Position numbers and translations under genes: made by a program | Notes under the pieces: model-generated | Seen by the model: the letters and a program-made list of their open reading frames with translations, nothing else | What the model was told of the DNA's origin: nothing | Database searches by the model: none | NCBI RefSeq assembly: GCF_000350525.1 | Contig: NZ_AOCN01000027.1 | Span: 27,101-91,100 of the forward strand | DNA: 64,000 nucleotides | Direction of reading: 5' to 3' | Source: Leucobacter salsicius M1-8 | GTDB lineage: Bacteria > Actinomycetota > Actinomycetes > Actinomycetales > Microbacteriaceae | Shown: positions 36,264-45,465 of the stretch, piece after piece | Layout of the letters: every line of letters starts with the position of its first letter | Position numbering within the stretch: the stretch's first letter is position 1

Positions 36264-36875
36264 ATGCACGTCGAATCACGTCGAAACTCGCGCCCGGTTG
36301 CATTTGCCATTTTCTCCCTGGTCGCTGGTGCGGTGGGGTGGTTCGCCTCGTTTGAGCTCCTCACCGAGTACATCAAAACGCTGCAGCTGACCGACTACGT
36401 TCCGAACTGCAACGTCAGTATTCTGGTGACGTGCGGCCCCAACATGGATTCGTGGCAGGGGTCGATCCTCGGGTTCAGCAACACAATCATCGGTGTAGCC
36501 GCTTTCATGGCGCCAATGTTTGTGGGCGCCGCGTTGCTTGCGGGAGCTCGGTTCTCACGCTGGTTCTGGGTGACCTACCAAGTCGGCTTGCTACTCGGCA
36601 TCGTCTTCGTGTTCTGGCTGTTTAGCCAAAGTGTGTTCGTGCTGGGCACCCTCTGCCCGTGGTGCATGGTTGTCTGGAGCGTGACGATTCCGTTGTTCTG
36701 GTTCACGCTGCCGCACCCGTACGCGTCAGGCGAGGTAGCCGTGAGCCCGCGCACTCGGGCACTGTTCACGCAGCTGCGGTCGTGGGCCTGGGTACTCGTG
36801 CTGATCTGCGTCATCGCAATCGCCTTCCTGGCCCAGGTACAGCTCGACTGGATCGCGGAGTTCTCCCGCGCCTAG
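36264..36875 (+). CDS. Vitamin K epoxide reductase (VKOR) family membrane protein
   Basis: The product is 203 residues with four to five membrane helices. The quinone-linked redox centre is CPWC (C131 and C134). The loop cysteines C49 and C57 lie between helices 1 and 2, as needed to pass electrons from a DsbA-like partner. In actinobacteria VKOR replaces DsbB and reoxidises the extracellular disulfide-forming enzyme. There is no fused thioredoxin domain and no linked dsbA gene. Confidence 0.9.
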   Translation: MHVESRRNSRPVAFAIFSLVAGAVGWFASFELLTEYIKTLQLTDYVPNCNVSILVTCGPNMDSWQGSILGFSNTIIGVAAFMAPMFVGAALLAGARFSRWFWVTYQVGLLLGIVFVFWLFSQSVFVLGTLCPWCMVVWSVTIPLFWFTLPHPYASGEVAVSPRTRALFTQLRSWAWVLVLICVIAIAFLAQVQLDWIAEFSRA

Positions 36876-36891
36876 GCGCTCCCTGCGGTTC

Positions 36892-37509
36892 CTACTCAGG
36901 AGCGGCAAACGTCCGGCCCTGGATGCTCGCCCACAGATCGGCTACCTGCGCGCGCGTTTCTTCGGGCGTCCCCCCGGTCTCGATGACGACGTCGGCGATC
37001 GACCGTCGCTTCGCTTCATCGGCCTGGTTCGCGATGCGCGCGCGAGCCTCGACCTCACTCATTCCACGCAGCTCGCGCATGCGGGCAACCCGTGTCTCGA
37101 TGGGCGCCTCGGCCGTCACGACGAGATCCCACCGACGCGCACCGTGCGCTCCCGACTCGGCGAGGAGCGGGACCTCATAGACCACGATGTCAGCCGTACC
37201 CCGCACCGCATCAATGCGCTCGTCGAGCAGGCGCTGCACCTCGGGGTGCACGATCCCGTTGAGATCAGCCAGTGCCTCCGGGTCCGCAAACACGACCTTG
37301 CCCAGCTCGGGTCGGTTGAGTCCACCGCCCTGGGCAAGCACCCCCGCACCAAACCGCTCGACGATGCGCGCGAGCCCTGGCGAGCCGGGTTCGACGGCCT
37401 CGCGCGCGAGCTGATCCGCATCGATCCGGATCGCTCCCAACTCGGCAAGCTGGTCACCGATCGTCGATTTACCCGCGGCAATTCCGCCTGTGAGTGCGAC
37501 AATAAACAT
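36892..37509 (-). CDS. coaE: Dephospho-CoA kinase
   Basis: The product is 205 residues from ATG 37509, which has AAGGTG upstream. A GTG two codons earlier is also possible. It performs the last step of coenzyme A synthesis. P-loop GGIAAGKST is at 8-16, IRIDADQLARE and the lid region LRGMSEVEARARIANQ follow. It lies after rpsA in the conserved polA-rpsA-coaE order, here with a DUF4126 gene between. Confidence 0.94.
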   Translation of the reverse strand: MFIVALTGGIAAGKSTIGDQLAELGAIRIDADQLAREAVEPGSPGLARIVERFGAGVLAQGGGLNRPELGKVVFADPEALADLNGIVHPEVQRLLDERIDAVRGTADIVVYEVPLLAESGAHGARRWDLVVTAEAPIETRVARMRELRGMSEVEARARIANQADEAKRRSIADVVIETGGTPEETRAQVADLWASIQGRTFAAPE

Positions 37510-37579
37510 GCCCACACCTTATCGGGTGCGCTATTGGGAATGCGTGCGCGACGATTAGAGTTGCAGCGGGAGGAACCTC

Positions 37580-38182
37580 ATGCTTGAACTCATCACCGGC
37601 ACGGTGCTCGCCGCGTCGGCAGGCCTCAACGCCTACATCCCGCTGCTGGGGCTCGGCCTGATGGCCCGATTCACCTCGCTCGTCGATCTTCCCGACGGCT
37701 GGTCGTGGCTCGCGAACGAGTGGAGCCTCGGCATCGTCGCCGTACTGCTCGTAATCGAGATCATCGTGGACAAGGTGCCCGCACTCGACACCGTCAATGA
37801 CGTCGTGCAGACCGCTATTCGGCCCGCCGCCGGCGGGCTTGCCTTCAGCGCAGGCTCGGCGAGCGAGACCGTGGCAGTATCGGATCCCGCAGCGTTTATC
37901 ACGTCGGCCCAGGTTTGGCCGTTTGCGCTGGGGATTCTCGTCGCGCTTGTGCCGCACCTCCTCAAGGCCATCGCGAGGCCGGCGCTCAATCTGGTGACCG
38001 CTGGCGCTGGCGCCGCGGCGGTCAGCACGCTTGAGGACATTGGTGCGGTGGCCTTGACCGTGCTCGCGGTCGTGGTGCCTGTGCTCGCGCTGATCGCGCT
38101 TGTTGCGGCGATCGTGTGGCTTGCACGCAGGCTGCGCCGGGCTCTCGCTGAGCGACGCGCGCGTCGCACGCGCATCGCATAA
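37580..38182 (+). CDS. DUF4126 family membrane protein
   Basis: The product is 200 residues and strongly hydrophobic with about five membrane segments. DUF4126 landmarks are the N-terminal AGLNAYIPLLGLGL and DKVPALDTVNDVVQTAIRPAAGG. A short Arg-rich cytoplasmic tail ends the protein. GGGAGG lies before the ATG. The function of the family is unknown. The gene is divergent from coaE and convergent with rpsA. Confidence 0.85.
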   Translation: MLELITGTVLAASAGLNAYIPLLGLGLMARFTSLVDLPDGWSWLANEWSLGIVAVLLVIEIIVDKVPALDTVNDVVQTAIRPAAGGLAFSAGSASETVAVSDPAAFITSAQVWPFALGILVALVPHLLKAIARPALNLVTAGAGAAAVSTLEDIGAVALTVLAVVVPVLALIALVAAIVWLARRLRRALAERRARRTRIA

Positions 38183-38213
38183 GGCCTGCTCCACCCGGTC
38201 GCCACTAGCGCCA

Positions 38214-38260
38214 CAAACACCGAAGGCCCGGTCCCCTTTCGGGGCCCGGGCCTTCGTGTT
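38214..38260. terminator. Bidirectional terminator between DUF4126 gene and rpsA
   Basis: A stem of about 16 bp with one mismatch (38221-38236 with 38241-38256) and a TTTC loop is flanked by A/T-rich ends. It sits between convergent genes. Confidence 0.8.
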
Positions 38261-38318
38261 ACTGCGTTACAGCTCTACTGCCTGAGCACGGTGGCCGCGC
38301 TCAGGCAGTAGGGGGCAA

Positions 38319-39764
38319 TTAGTTGCCCTCGAGCTGCGCCTTGAGTGCTGCAAGCGCGGCGTCGTCGGCGAGTGCGCCGGTCGTTGCCGAATCGCTCGAG
38401 AACGTCGAGGAGGGTGCGGGAGCTGCGGGAGCCGCAGCTGCCTCGGCAGCCATCTCGGCGACCTGCTTCTTGTGAGCCTCCCAGCGATCCTGGGCAGCAG
38501 CGTACTCCTGCTCCCACTTCTCGCGCTGCGACTCGAAGCCGTCCTTCCACTCCTGCGTCTCGGGATCGAAGCCCTCGGGGTACTTGTACTCACCGTTCTC
38601 GTCGTACTCGGTGGTCATACCGTAGAGAGCCGGATCGAACTCGGTGCCCTCGGGGTCGACGCCCTCGTTAGCCTGCTTGAGGCTGAGCGAGATGCGGCGG
38701 CGCTCGAGATCGATGTCGATGATCTTGACGAACACGTTCTGTCCTGCGGACACAACCTGCTCGGCGAGCTCAACGTGCTGATCCGAGAGCTCGGAGATGT
38801 GCACGAGGCCCTCGATGCCGTCTGCAACGCGAACGAACGCGCCGAAGGGAACGAGCTTGGTGACCTGACCCGGTGCGATCTGGCCGATCGCGTGGGTGCG
38901 GGCGAATACCTGCCAGGGATCTTCCTGCGTAGCCTTGAGCGAGAGCGAAACGCGCTCGCGGTCCAGCTCCACCGAGAGAACCTCGACGGTAACTTCCTGG
39001 CCAACCTCGACCACGTCAGATGCGTGCTCGATGTGCTTCCAGGAGAGCTCGGAGACGTGCACGAGGCCGTCCACGCCACCCAGGTCGACGAACGCACCGA
39101 AGTTGACGATCGACGAGATAACACCCTTGCGAACCTGGCCGGGCTTGAGCTCTGCGAGGAACGACGAGCGCGTTGCCGACTGCGTCTCCTCGAGCAGCGC
39201 GCGGCGCGAGAGCACCACGTTGTTGCGGTTCTTGTCGAGCTCGAGGATCTTCGCCTCGATCTCCTGGCCCAGGTACGGGGTCAGGTCGCGTACACGACGC
39301 AGCTCGATGAGCGATGCGGGGAGGAAGCCACGCAGGCCGATGTCAACGATGAGGCCGCCCTTGACAACCTCAATGACGGTGCCGGTGACGACACCCTCGG
39401 TCTCCTTGATCTTCTCCACGTCGCCCCAGGCACGCTCGTACTGAGCGCGCTTCTTGGACAGGATCAGACGGCCTTCCTTGTCCTCCTTCTGGAGCACGAG
39501 TGCCTCAACGGCGTCGCCGACCTGAACGACCTCGTCGGGGTTCACGTCATGCTTGATGGACAGCTCGCGCGAGGGAATGACGCCCTCGGTCTTGAATCCG
39601 ACGTCGAGGAGCACCTCGTCGCGGTCAATCTTCACAACGGTGCCCTCGATGAGGTCGCCGTCGTTGAAGGACTTAATAGTCAGTTCGACTGCTGCAAGGA
39701 AATCTTCGGCCGAGCCGATGTCGTTTACTGCAACCTGCTTGCTAGCAGTCGTTACGTTCGTCAT
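38319..39764 (-). CDS. rpsA: 30S ribosomal protein S1
   Basis: The product is 481 residues from ATG 39764, with TGGAGA upstream. The frame runs on to 40037 but that part overlaps the leader and lacks family sequence. Four S1 RNA-binding repeats are visible, for example GTVVKIDRDEVLLDVGFKTEG and KGVISSIVNFGAFVDLGG (in part). An acidic then Ala-rich tail follows. Four-repeat S1 is usual in actinobacteria. Confidence 0.95.
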   Translation of the reverse strand: MTNVTTASKQVAVNDIGSAEDFLAAVELTIKSFNDGDLIEGTVVKIDRDEVLLDVGFKTEGVIPSRELSIKHDVNPDEVVQVGDAVEALVLQKEDKEGRLILSKKRAQYERAWGDVEKIKETEGVVTGTVIEVVKGGLIVDIGLRGFLPASLIELRRVRDLTPYLGQEIEAKILELDKNRNNVVLSRRALLEETQSATRSSFLAELKPGQVRKGVISSIVNFGAFVDLGGVDGLVHVSELSWKHIEHASDVVEVGQEVTVEVLSVELDRERVSLSLKATQEDPWQVFARTHAIGQIAPGQVTKLVPFGAFVRVADGIEGLVHISELSDQHVELAEQVVSAGQNVFVKIIDIDLERRRISLSLKQANEGVDPEGTEFDPALYGMTTEYDENGEYKYPEGFDPETQEWKDGFESQREKWEQEYAAAQDRWEAHKKQVAEMAAEAAAAPAAPAPSSTFSSDSATTGALADDAALAALKAQLEGN

Positions 39765-39824
39765 GAAATTGGTCTCCAGATGGACAGGATATTCAGGCGG
39801 GTGTGCACCACTCTTTGGGCCGAA

Positions 39825-39840
39825 TTTCGACACGTCGAAA
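39825..39840. other. Dyad in the rpsA leader
   Basis: TTTCGA and TCGAAA flank CACG in a perfect 16-bp dyad between the predicted rpsA promoter and start codon. It could be an operator or an mRNA hairpin involved in control of S1 synthesis. It does not match the LexA box. Confidence 0.4.
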
Positions 39841-39894
39841 CCCGCTAGGCACTCCCACATTGGACTTGGTTGGTCGCCACAAATGTGACACCCC

Positions 39895-39924
39895 AGCTTA
39901 CCCCGCCCAGGTCCACTTAGACAA
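39895..39924 (-). promoter_or_regulatory. Predicted rpsA promoter
   Basis: Reverse-strand TTGTCT (39919-39924), an 18-bp spacer and TAAGCT (39895-39900). It predicts a leader of about 120 nt containing the dyad at 39825-39840. Confidence 0.45.
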
Positions 39925-39993
39925 GCGGCGACACGCCCGGCTGCTCGCGTCAAGGATTCGACGCTCACGCGATCGACTACCCGTGCCAGTGCG

Positions 39994-40611
39994 TGGCACC
40001 GCATTGATTCGTCGGTGCGCGAGACCGACGTCAACATCGAACTGCCCGAGGCGTTTACCTCAGGCGAGCGCCCCCTGATTTACTTCTCGCTGGGCTCCCT
40101 CGGCAGCGCCGACGTCGCCCTCATGAACCGCATCCTCTCGGTGCTAGCCACCATGGACGTGTACGTCATTGTGTCGAAGGGCCCACTGCACGACGAGATC
40201 ACGCTCGCCGACAACATGTTCGGGGCCGAGTTTCTGCCACAGACCAAGCTGATTCCGCGCTCGGATCTCGTGATCACCCACGGCGGCAACAACACGGTAA
40301 CCGAGTCCATGCACTTCGGTAAGCCCATGGTGCTGCTGCCCCTGTTCTGGGACCAGTACGACAACGCGCAGCGCGTGCACGAAAAGGGGTACGGCCGCAG
40401 GCTCCCCACCTACGCGTTCACCGATGAGGATCTCAAGCACGCGATCACCGATGTGCTGGGCGACGACGAGCTGTTGGCACGCGTCCAGGCCGCGGGCGAG
40501 CGGATTCGCTCCCGTGATGGGCTGCGCCGGGCCGCGGACCTCCTCGAAGAGCTCGCGCTGTCGGGCCGGCAGAGCAATCCCGCCACCGCCAGCATCAAAG
40601 TGATCGCCTGA
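39994..40611 (+). pseudogene. Glycosyltransferase (MGT/UGT type) fragment lacking its N-terminal half
   Basis: The frame encodes only the C-terminal donor-binding half of a GT-B glycosyltransferase: PLIYFSLGSLGSAD, then the HGGNNTVTES nucleotide-sugar motif and PLFWDQYDNA. Family-like residues (WHRIDSSVRETD) begin at about 39994, upstream of the first possible GTG at 40015. No start or ribosome site is associated with them, and the first 200 or so residues are absent. The upstream DNA is the rpsA promoter region. It is probably a 5'-truncated remnant carried in with the following aldehyde dehydrogenase gene, whose ATG overlaps its stop by one base. Confidence 0.75.
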
Positions 40612-42071
40612 TGATCAACGGCAGCTATATTGCCGGGTCCCCCGGGTCGTCCGCCGACGGCAATGTGCGCGAACTCATTGATCCGGCGACGGGCGAGCCC
40701 ATTGCGTCCGTACGCGAATCGACTCCCGCAGATATTGAGCGGGCAACCGCGGCCGCGCGCGCCGCGCAGCCCCTGTGGGCTGGGCAGACGCCCGGGGCCC
40801 GTGCCCGGGTGTTGCTGCGCCTCGCGGACGCGATCGAGGAGCACGCGGTGGAGCTGTCGGAACTCGAGGTTGCCGAGCGGGGTGTGCCCCTCACCACCAT
40901 CCACGACGGCGAGATCCCGTTTGCGGCCGACAACCTCCGGTTCTTCGCGGGCGCCGCGCGCTCGCTCGATGGCACCGGTGCCGGCACATTCAGCGAGGGT
41001 TACACCTCGGTGCTGACGCGTCGGCCCGTGGGCACCGTCGGCGGCATCACGCCGTGGAACTTTCCACTCATCATGGCGCTGTGGAAGGCGGGGCCCGCCC
41101 TCGCCGCAGGCAACGCAGTCGTGCTGAAACCGTCGCAGCAGACGCCGCGTACGACGCTCATGCTCGCCGAGCTGGCGACGGCGGCCGGTCTACCCGATGG
41201 CGCCCTCTCAGTCATCACCGGAGGGGCGGCCGCCGGGGAGCAGCTGGTCGCGTCGTCCCACATCGATATGGTGAGTGTGACCGGCTCCACCCGCACGGGC
41301 AAGGCCGTCATGGCGGGGGCCGTCGACCGGGTGAAGCGCGTGCACCTCGAACTCGGGGGCAAGGCCCCGGTGCTCGTGTTCGAGGACGCCGACCTCTCGC
41401 ATATGGCGCACGCCATCGCGCTGGGCGGCACCTACAACACGGGCCAGGACTGCACGGCGGCCACCCGCGTCTACGTACACCGCAGCAGGTATGACGACGC
41501 CGTAGCCGCGCTGCGCGCGCAGCTCGGCCAGATTGTGGTCGGGGTGCCGAGCGACCCGTCAACCCACATCGGTCCGCTCATCTCGGCCGAGCACCGCAAT
41601 CGCGTGCACGGCTTCGTCGCTGGCGCGGTCGACGCGGGTGCAGAGGTGCTCTTCGGTGGCGCCCCGCTCGACGGGCCGGGCTACTTCTACCCGCCCACGC
41701 TCATCGTCGGGGCCGAACAGCGCTCTGGGATCGTGCAGGGCGAGGTCTTTGGCCCGGTGCTCGTAGTGCTGCCGTTCGATACCGAGGACGAGGCCGTTGC
41801 GCTCGCCAACGACAATGCCTACGGGCTGGCGTCGTCGATCTGGACGAGCGACGTGGCCCGCGCGGTGCGCGTGAGCCACCAGCTCGATGTCGGGGTGACC
41901 TGGATCAATGATCACCTCCCGATCGCGTCCGAGGCGCCGCACGGCGGGGTCAAGGGATCGGGGTTCGGCAAGGACATGTCGATCGAGCCGCTGCTCGATT
42001 ACTCCGTCACGCGGCATCTTATGATCCGGCACGCGCCGCCGCCCCCAACCACCGGGTTTAGGCCGGCTTAG
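40611..42071 (+). CDS. Aldehyde dehydrogenase, likely 4-aminobutyraldehyde type
   Basis: This 486-residue NAD(P)-dependent aldehyde dehydrogenase has GGITPWNFPLIMALWKAGPA, VTGSTRTGKAV, the catalytic Glu in LELGGKAPVLVF and catalytic Cys in NTGQDCTAATR. The GQDCTA context resembles PatD-type gamma-aminobutyraldehyde dehydrogenases of putrescine breakdown, so that substrate is suggested but not certain. The protein appears complete. Its only operon partner is the broken glycosyltransferase, and it interrupts the otherwise conserved polA-rpsA neighbourhood. Confidence 0.85.
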   Translation: MINGSYIAGSPGSSADGNVRELIDPATGEPIASVRESTPADIERATAAARAAQPLWAGQTPGARARVLLRLADAIEEHAVELSELEVAERGVPLTTIHDGEIPFAADNLRFFAGAARSLDGTGAGTFSEGYTSVLTRRPVGTVGGITPWNFPLIMALWKAGPALAAGNAVVLKPSQQTPRTTLMLAELATAAGLPDGALSVITGGAAAGEQLVASSHIDMVSVTGSTRTGKAVMAGAVDRVKRVHLELGGKAPVLVFEDADLSHMAHAIALGGTYNTGQDCTAATRVYVHRSRYDDAVAALRAQLGQIVVGVPSDPSTHIGPLISAEHRNRVHGFVAGAVDAGAEVLFGGAPLDGPGYFYPPTLIVGAEQRSGIVQGEVFGPVLVVLPFDTEDEAVALANDNAYGLASSIWTSDVARAVRVSHQLDVGVTWINDHLPIASEAPHGGVKGSGFGKDMSIEPLLDYSVTRHLMIRHAPPPPTTGFRPA

Positions 42072-42088
42072 CGTCCGGGAGACACACG

Positions 42089-42124
42089 AGCGGGGCGACG
42101 GTTCAGAAGAACCGTCGCCCCGCT
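42089..42124. terminator. Bidirectional terminator between aldehyde dehydrogenase and polA
   Basis: A perfect 16-bp stem (42089-42104 with 42109-42124) has an AGAA loop and lies between the two convergent genes. No strong T-run is present. Confidence 0.7.
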
Positions 42125-42166
42125 CCGCTGTGCGCGCGTGCGCTCGCGCGTGACTCAGCGCGCTCG

Positions 42167-44815
42167 CTAGTGTGCCGCGGCGTTCCAGTTCGCGCCGTGC
42201 CCGACCTGCACCTCGAGCGGCACAGCGAGATTCGCCGCCCCGGCCATCTCCTCGCGCACAATCGCCTCAAGCTCGTCCCACTCGCCCGCCGAGACCTCGA
42301 ACATCAGCTCATCGTGGATCTGAAGCAGCATGCGCGACTGCAGGCCCGCCGCACGCATGCGACGCTCGACCGCAATCATGGCGATCTTGATGATGTCGGC
42401 GGCCGACCCCTGAATGGGCGCATTCAATGCCGCGCGCTCGGCGTTCTCGCGCAGGATCCGGTTGGGGCTCGCGAGATCGGGGAAGGGACGGCGGCGACCA
42501 AAGATCGTCTCGGTGAAGTTGTCACGCTTCGCCTGCTCCACGACCGAACGCAGGTAGTCGCGCACGCCGCCGAAGCGCTCGAAGTAGTCCATCATGAGCT
42601 GCTTGGCCTCGGCCGCCGAGATACCCAGCTGCTTTGACAGACCAAAAGCAGAGAGCCCGTATGCCAGGCCGTAGCTCATGGCCTTGACCTTCGAGCGCAT
42701 CTCGTTCGTGACGTCGGCGGGTTCCACGCCGAAGATGCGCGAACCGACGAAGCGGTGCAGGTCCTCGCCCGCGTTGAACGCCTCGATCAGTCCCTCGTCC
42801 TGCGACAGGTCAGCCATGATGCGCATTTCGATCTGCGAGTAGTCGGCCGTCATGAGCGTGTCGAACTCGGGCGCGTGGATGAACGCCTCGCGAATGCGGC
42901 GGCCCTCCTCCGAGCGCACGGGAATGTTTTGCAGGTTCGGGTCGGTCGACGACAGCCGCCCGGTGCTCGAGCCCGTCTGCACGAGCGTCGTGTGAATGCG
43001 CCCGCCGTCGTCCACGGCCTTGATGAGGGTCTCGACCATCTGCCGCATCTTGTTGGCTTCGCGGTGCGACAGCAGCGCATCAAGAAACGGGTGCGGGTTC
43101 TTCTGCTGCAGGTCGGCGAGAGCCGCGGCGTCGGTCGTGTACCCGCTCTTGGTCTTGCGCGTCTTGGGCATGTCGAGCTGCTCGAAGAGCACCTCCTGAA
43201 GTTGCTTGGGCGACGACAGGTTCACCTCGCGACCGATCGCGTCAAAGGCGCGCTGCTGCAGCTCGGCCACGCGATCCTTCAGCTCGGCCTGGTGCGCCTC
43301 GAGCAGCGGCAGGTCGATCTCGACGCCGCGGGTTTCGAGGGCCGCGAGCACCGGAACGAGCGGCAGCTCGATGTCGGTGTAGATCTCGCCCGTACGCGAC
43401 TCGAACCGCGACACGGCCACGGCGTGCGCCCGCACGATGTACCAGGCGAGGGCCGCGGCATCAGCAGTGTTCTCTTCGTCGGGCACCAGCTGGTTCGGGT
43501 CGCCCTCGGGAACCTCTTCTCCCAGGAAGCGCAACACCGCATCGGCGATGTTCTTCTCAGCTGTCGCGGGCCGCAGCAACCAGGCCGCGAGCAGCAGGTC
43601 GCCAGCGATTCCGCCCACGGCAGCCCCCGCGCGCTGCGCCAGCTCAAGCTGGGCCTTCGCATCAAAGAACACCTTAGGCGAGTCGGATGCAAGCCACGCC
43701 TCGAACTGGCCGTAATCGAGGCCGCCCACGATCCAGTCAAACCTGACCGAGGCGGTTTCGGTCGCGATGCCGACCTCGAGCCCGGCAAGCCCCTCGCGGA
43801 TCAGGACCGCGGGGCTCGGGTTCTTGGCAAGCCAGTCCCCCAACTCCTCGTCGATCAGGTGCTTAGCCTCGGGGCGCTCGGGTGCAAGCGGAGCCGCGGG
43901 CTGTGCCGGATCGTGCGACACCTCGGTGCCCGAGAGCTTGGCGACTCGCTGCAGCAGGGTGCGGAACTCGAGTCGCGCGAACACCTCTGCGACCGCGTCC
44001 ATGTCGGTCTGCCCAAGCTTCAGTTCGTCGACGGTGACGTCGAGCTCGACGTCACGCACCAACCGGTTGAGCCGGCGATTGCGCTCGGCGAGGTGCGCGT
44101 GCTCGCGCAGACTCTCGCCGACCTTGCCACCGATCTCGTCCTGGCGACGCAGGATTTCCTCAAGCGATCCGAACTGGTTGATCCACTTCACCGCGGTCTT
44201 CTCGCCCACGCGGGGCACACCGGGCAGGTTGTCGCTAGTCTCCCCAACGAGCGCGGCGATCTCGGGGTACTGCTCGGGGCGCACACCGTAGCGCTCCATG
44301 ACCTTTGCGCCGTCGTAGCGGGTGAGCTCGCTTACGCCTTGCTTTGAGGGATAGAGCAGCGTGATGCGGTCGTCAACGAGCTGAATCGTGTCGCGGTCAC
44401 CGCTCACGACGAGCACGCGGTATCCCGCCTCGGCGCCCTGCGTCGCCAGCGTGGCGAGGACGTCGTCAGCCTCGTAGTTTTCTTTTTCGATGGTCGTAAT
44501 GCCCATCGCGTGCAGTGCCTCCTGCAGCAGCGGGATTTGCCCCTTGAACTCGACCGGAGTCTCGCCGCGAGTGCCCTTGTACTCGGGGTACTCTTCGGTG
44601 CGGAAAGAGTGGCGCGAAATATCGAACGCGACCGCGAGGGAGTCGGGCTTTTCGTTGCCCAGCAGGTTGATCAACATCGCAATGAACCCGTGAATGGCGT
44701 TCGTGTGCTGCCCGGTCTGAGTTTGAAAACTATCAACCGGCAGCGCGTAAAAGGCTCGGAAGGCCAACGAGTGGCCGTCAATGATCATGAGAGTAGGCTG
44801 GGGCGTATTCGACAC
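42167..44815 (-). CDS. polA: DNA polymerase I
   Basis: The product is 882 residues. The 5'-3' exonuclease domain (about 1-300) includes VVSGDRDTIQLV and GETSDNLPGVPRVGEKTA. The middle 3'-5' exonuclease-like domain lacks the D-x-E proofreading residues, as in other actinobacterial PolA. The polymerase domain has TADYSQIEMRIMADLS, VKAMSYGLAYGLS and LLQIHDELMFEV. It acts in Okazaki fragment processing and repair. Confidence 0.96.
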   Translation of the reverse strand: MSNTPQPTLMIIDGHSLAFRAFYALPVDSFQTQTGQHTNAIHGFIAMLINLLGNEKPDSLAVAFDISRHSFRTEEYPEYKGTRGETPVEFKGQIPLLQEALHAMGITTIEKENYEADDVLATLATQGAEAGYRVLVVSGDRDTIQLVDDRITLLYPSKQGVSELTRYDGAKVMERYGVRPEQYPEIAALVGETSDNLPGVPRVGEKTAVKWINQFGSLEEILRRQDEIGGKVGESLREHAHLAERNRRLNRLVRDVELDVTVDELKLGQTDMDAVAEVFARLEFRTLLQRVAKLSGTEVSHDPAQPAAPLAPERPEAKHLIDEELGDWLAKNPSPAVLIREGLAGLEVGIATETASVRFDWIVGGLDYGQFEAWLASDSPKVFFDAKAQLELAQRAGAAVGGIAGDLLLAAWLLRPATAEKNIADAVLRFLGEEVPEGDPNQLVPDEENTADAAALAWYIVRAHAVAVSRFESRTGEIYTDIELPLVPVLAALETRGVEIDLPLLEAHQAELKDRVAELQQRAFDAIGREVNLSSPKQLQEVLFEQLDMPKTRKTKSGYTTDAAALADLQQKNPHPFLDALLSHREANKMRQMVETLIKAVDDGGRIHTTLVQTGSSTGRLSSTDPNLQNIPVRSEEGRRIREAFIHAPEFDTLMTADYSQIEMRIMADLSQDEGLIEAFNAGEDLHRFVGSRIFGVEPADVTNEMRSKVKAMSYGLAYGLSAFGLSKQLGISAAEAKQLMMDYFERFGGVRDYLRSVVEQAKRDNFTETIFGRRRPFPDLASPNRILRENAERAALNAPIQGSAADIIKIAMIAVERRMRAAGLQSRMLLQIHDELMFEVSAGEWDELEAIVREEMAGAANLAVPLEVQVGHGANWNAAAH

Positions 44816-44884
44816 GACTCCAGCCTACAAGCCGCCGCCGACGAGCGCGCGGGGTGTAGCTCTTTCGAAAGGCCTATTCTCTCG

Positions 44885-45340
44885 ATGTCAGATGCCACTC
44901 TCAGCTACCAGGCCGGCGCACTAGGTGCGACTGCGGCAGCGGATGCCCTCGACTACATCCGCGAGCGCGGCCTCGGTGCCCTCGCCGACAAGATGGGGAT
45001 CGAGTTTCTCGAGTTCACGTCGCAGCGTGCCGTAGCGACCATGCCGGTCGAGGGCAACACGCAGCCGATCATGCTGCTCCACGGCGGCGCATACCTCGTG
45101 CTGGGTGAAACACTCGGATCGATGCACGCCAATCTCATGGCCCCCGAGGGGCACGTCGCAGTGGGATTGGAGATCAATGCCACGCACACGGGTTCGGCCC
45201 GATCCGGCATCGTCACGGGCGTGTGCACCCCAATCAAGCTGGGCCGCTCGGTCGCAGTGCACGAGATCGTCATCAGCGACGAGGCGGGCAACCGCTGCTC
45301 GACCGTGCGCATCACGAACTTCTACAAGCGCATCTCCTAG
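44885..45340 (+). CDS. Hotdog-fold thioesterase (PaaI/MenI-like)
   Basis: The product is 151 residues from ATG 44885. The hotdog core has MPVEGNTQPIMLLHGGAYLVLGE, with the conserved His-Gly-Gly at the start of the central helix, and VGLEINATHTGSARSG. The family hydrolyses acyl-CoA esters such as phenylacetyl-CoA or dihydroxynaphthoyl-CoA; the substrate is unknown here. It is divergent from polA in the region that in other actinobacteria also lies between pdtaR and polA. Confidence 0.85.
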   Translation: MSDATLSYQAGALGATAAADALDYIRERGLGALADKMGIEFLEFTSQRAVATMPVEGNTQPIMLLHGGAYLVLGETLGSMHANLMAPEGHVAVGLEINATHTGSARSGIVTGVCTPIKLGRSVAVHEIVISDEAGNRCSTVRITNFYKRIS

Positions 45341-45402
45341 CGAGCAGCCTGGCGGACAGCCTAGCCAGCAGACCAAGCGCGCACTCGAAGCACAGGTACA
45401 CG

Positions 45403-45436
45403 AAAGCGGCCCGGGGAAATCCCCGGGCCGCTTTTC
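45403..45436. terminator. Bidirectional terminator between thioesterase and pdtaR-like genes
   Basis: A perfect 14-bp stem (45403-45416 with 45421-45434) has an AAAT loop, with A- and T-rich flanks on both sides. It serves convergent genes. Confidence 0.85.
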
Positions 45437-45465
45437 TACGCCTTACTCAGAACCGGCAGAAACGC

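Noticed and set aside
38472..39848. 458-codon open frame on the plus strand
   Set aside because: It is antisense to the S1 repeats of rpsA and shows no recognisable protein features.
42755..44347. 530-codon open frame on the plus strand
   Set aside because: It is antisense to polA, with no family motif; long antisense frames are expected at this G+C content.
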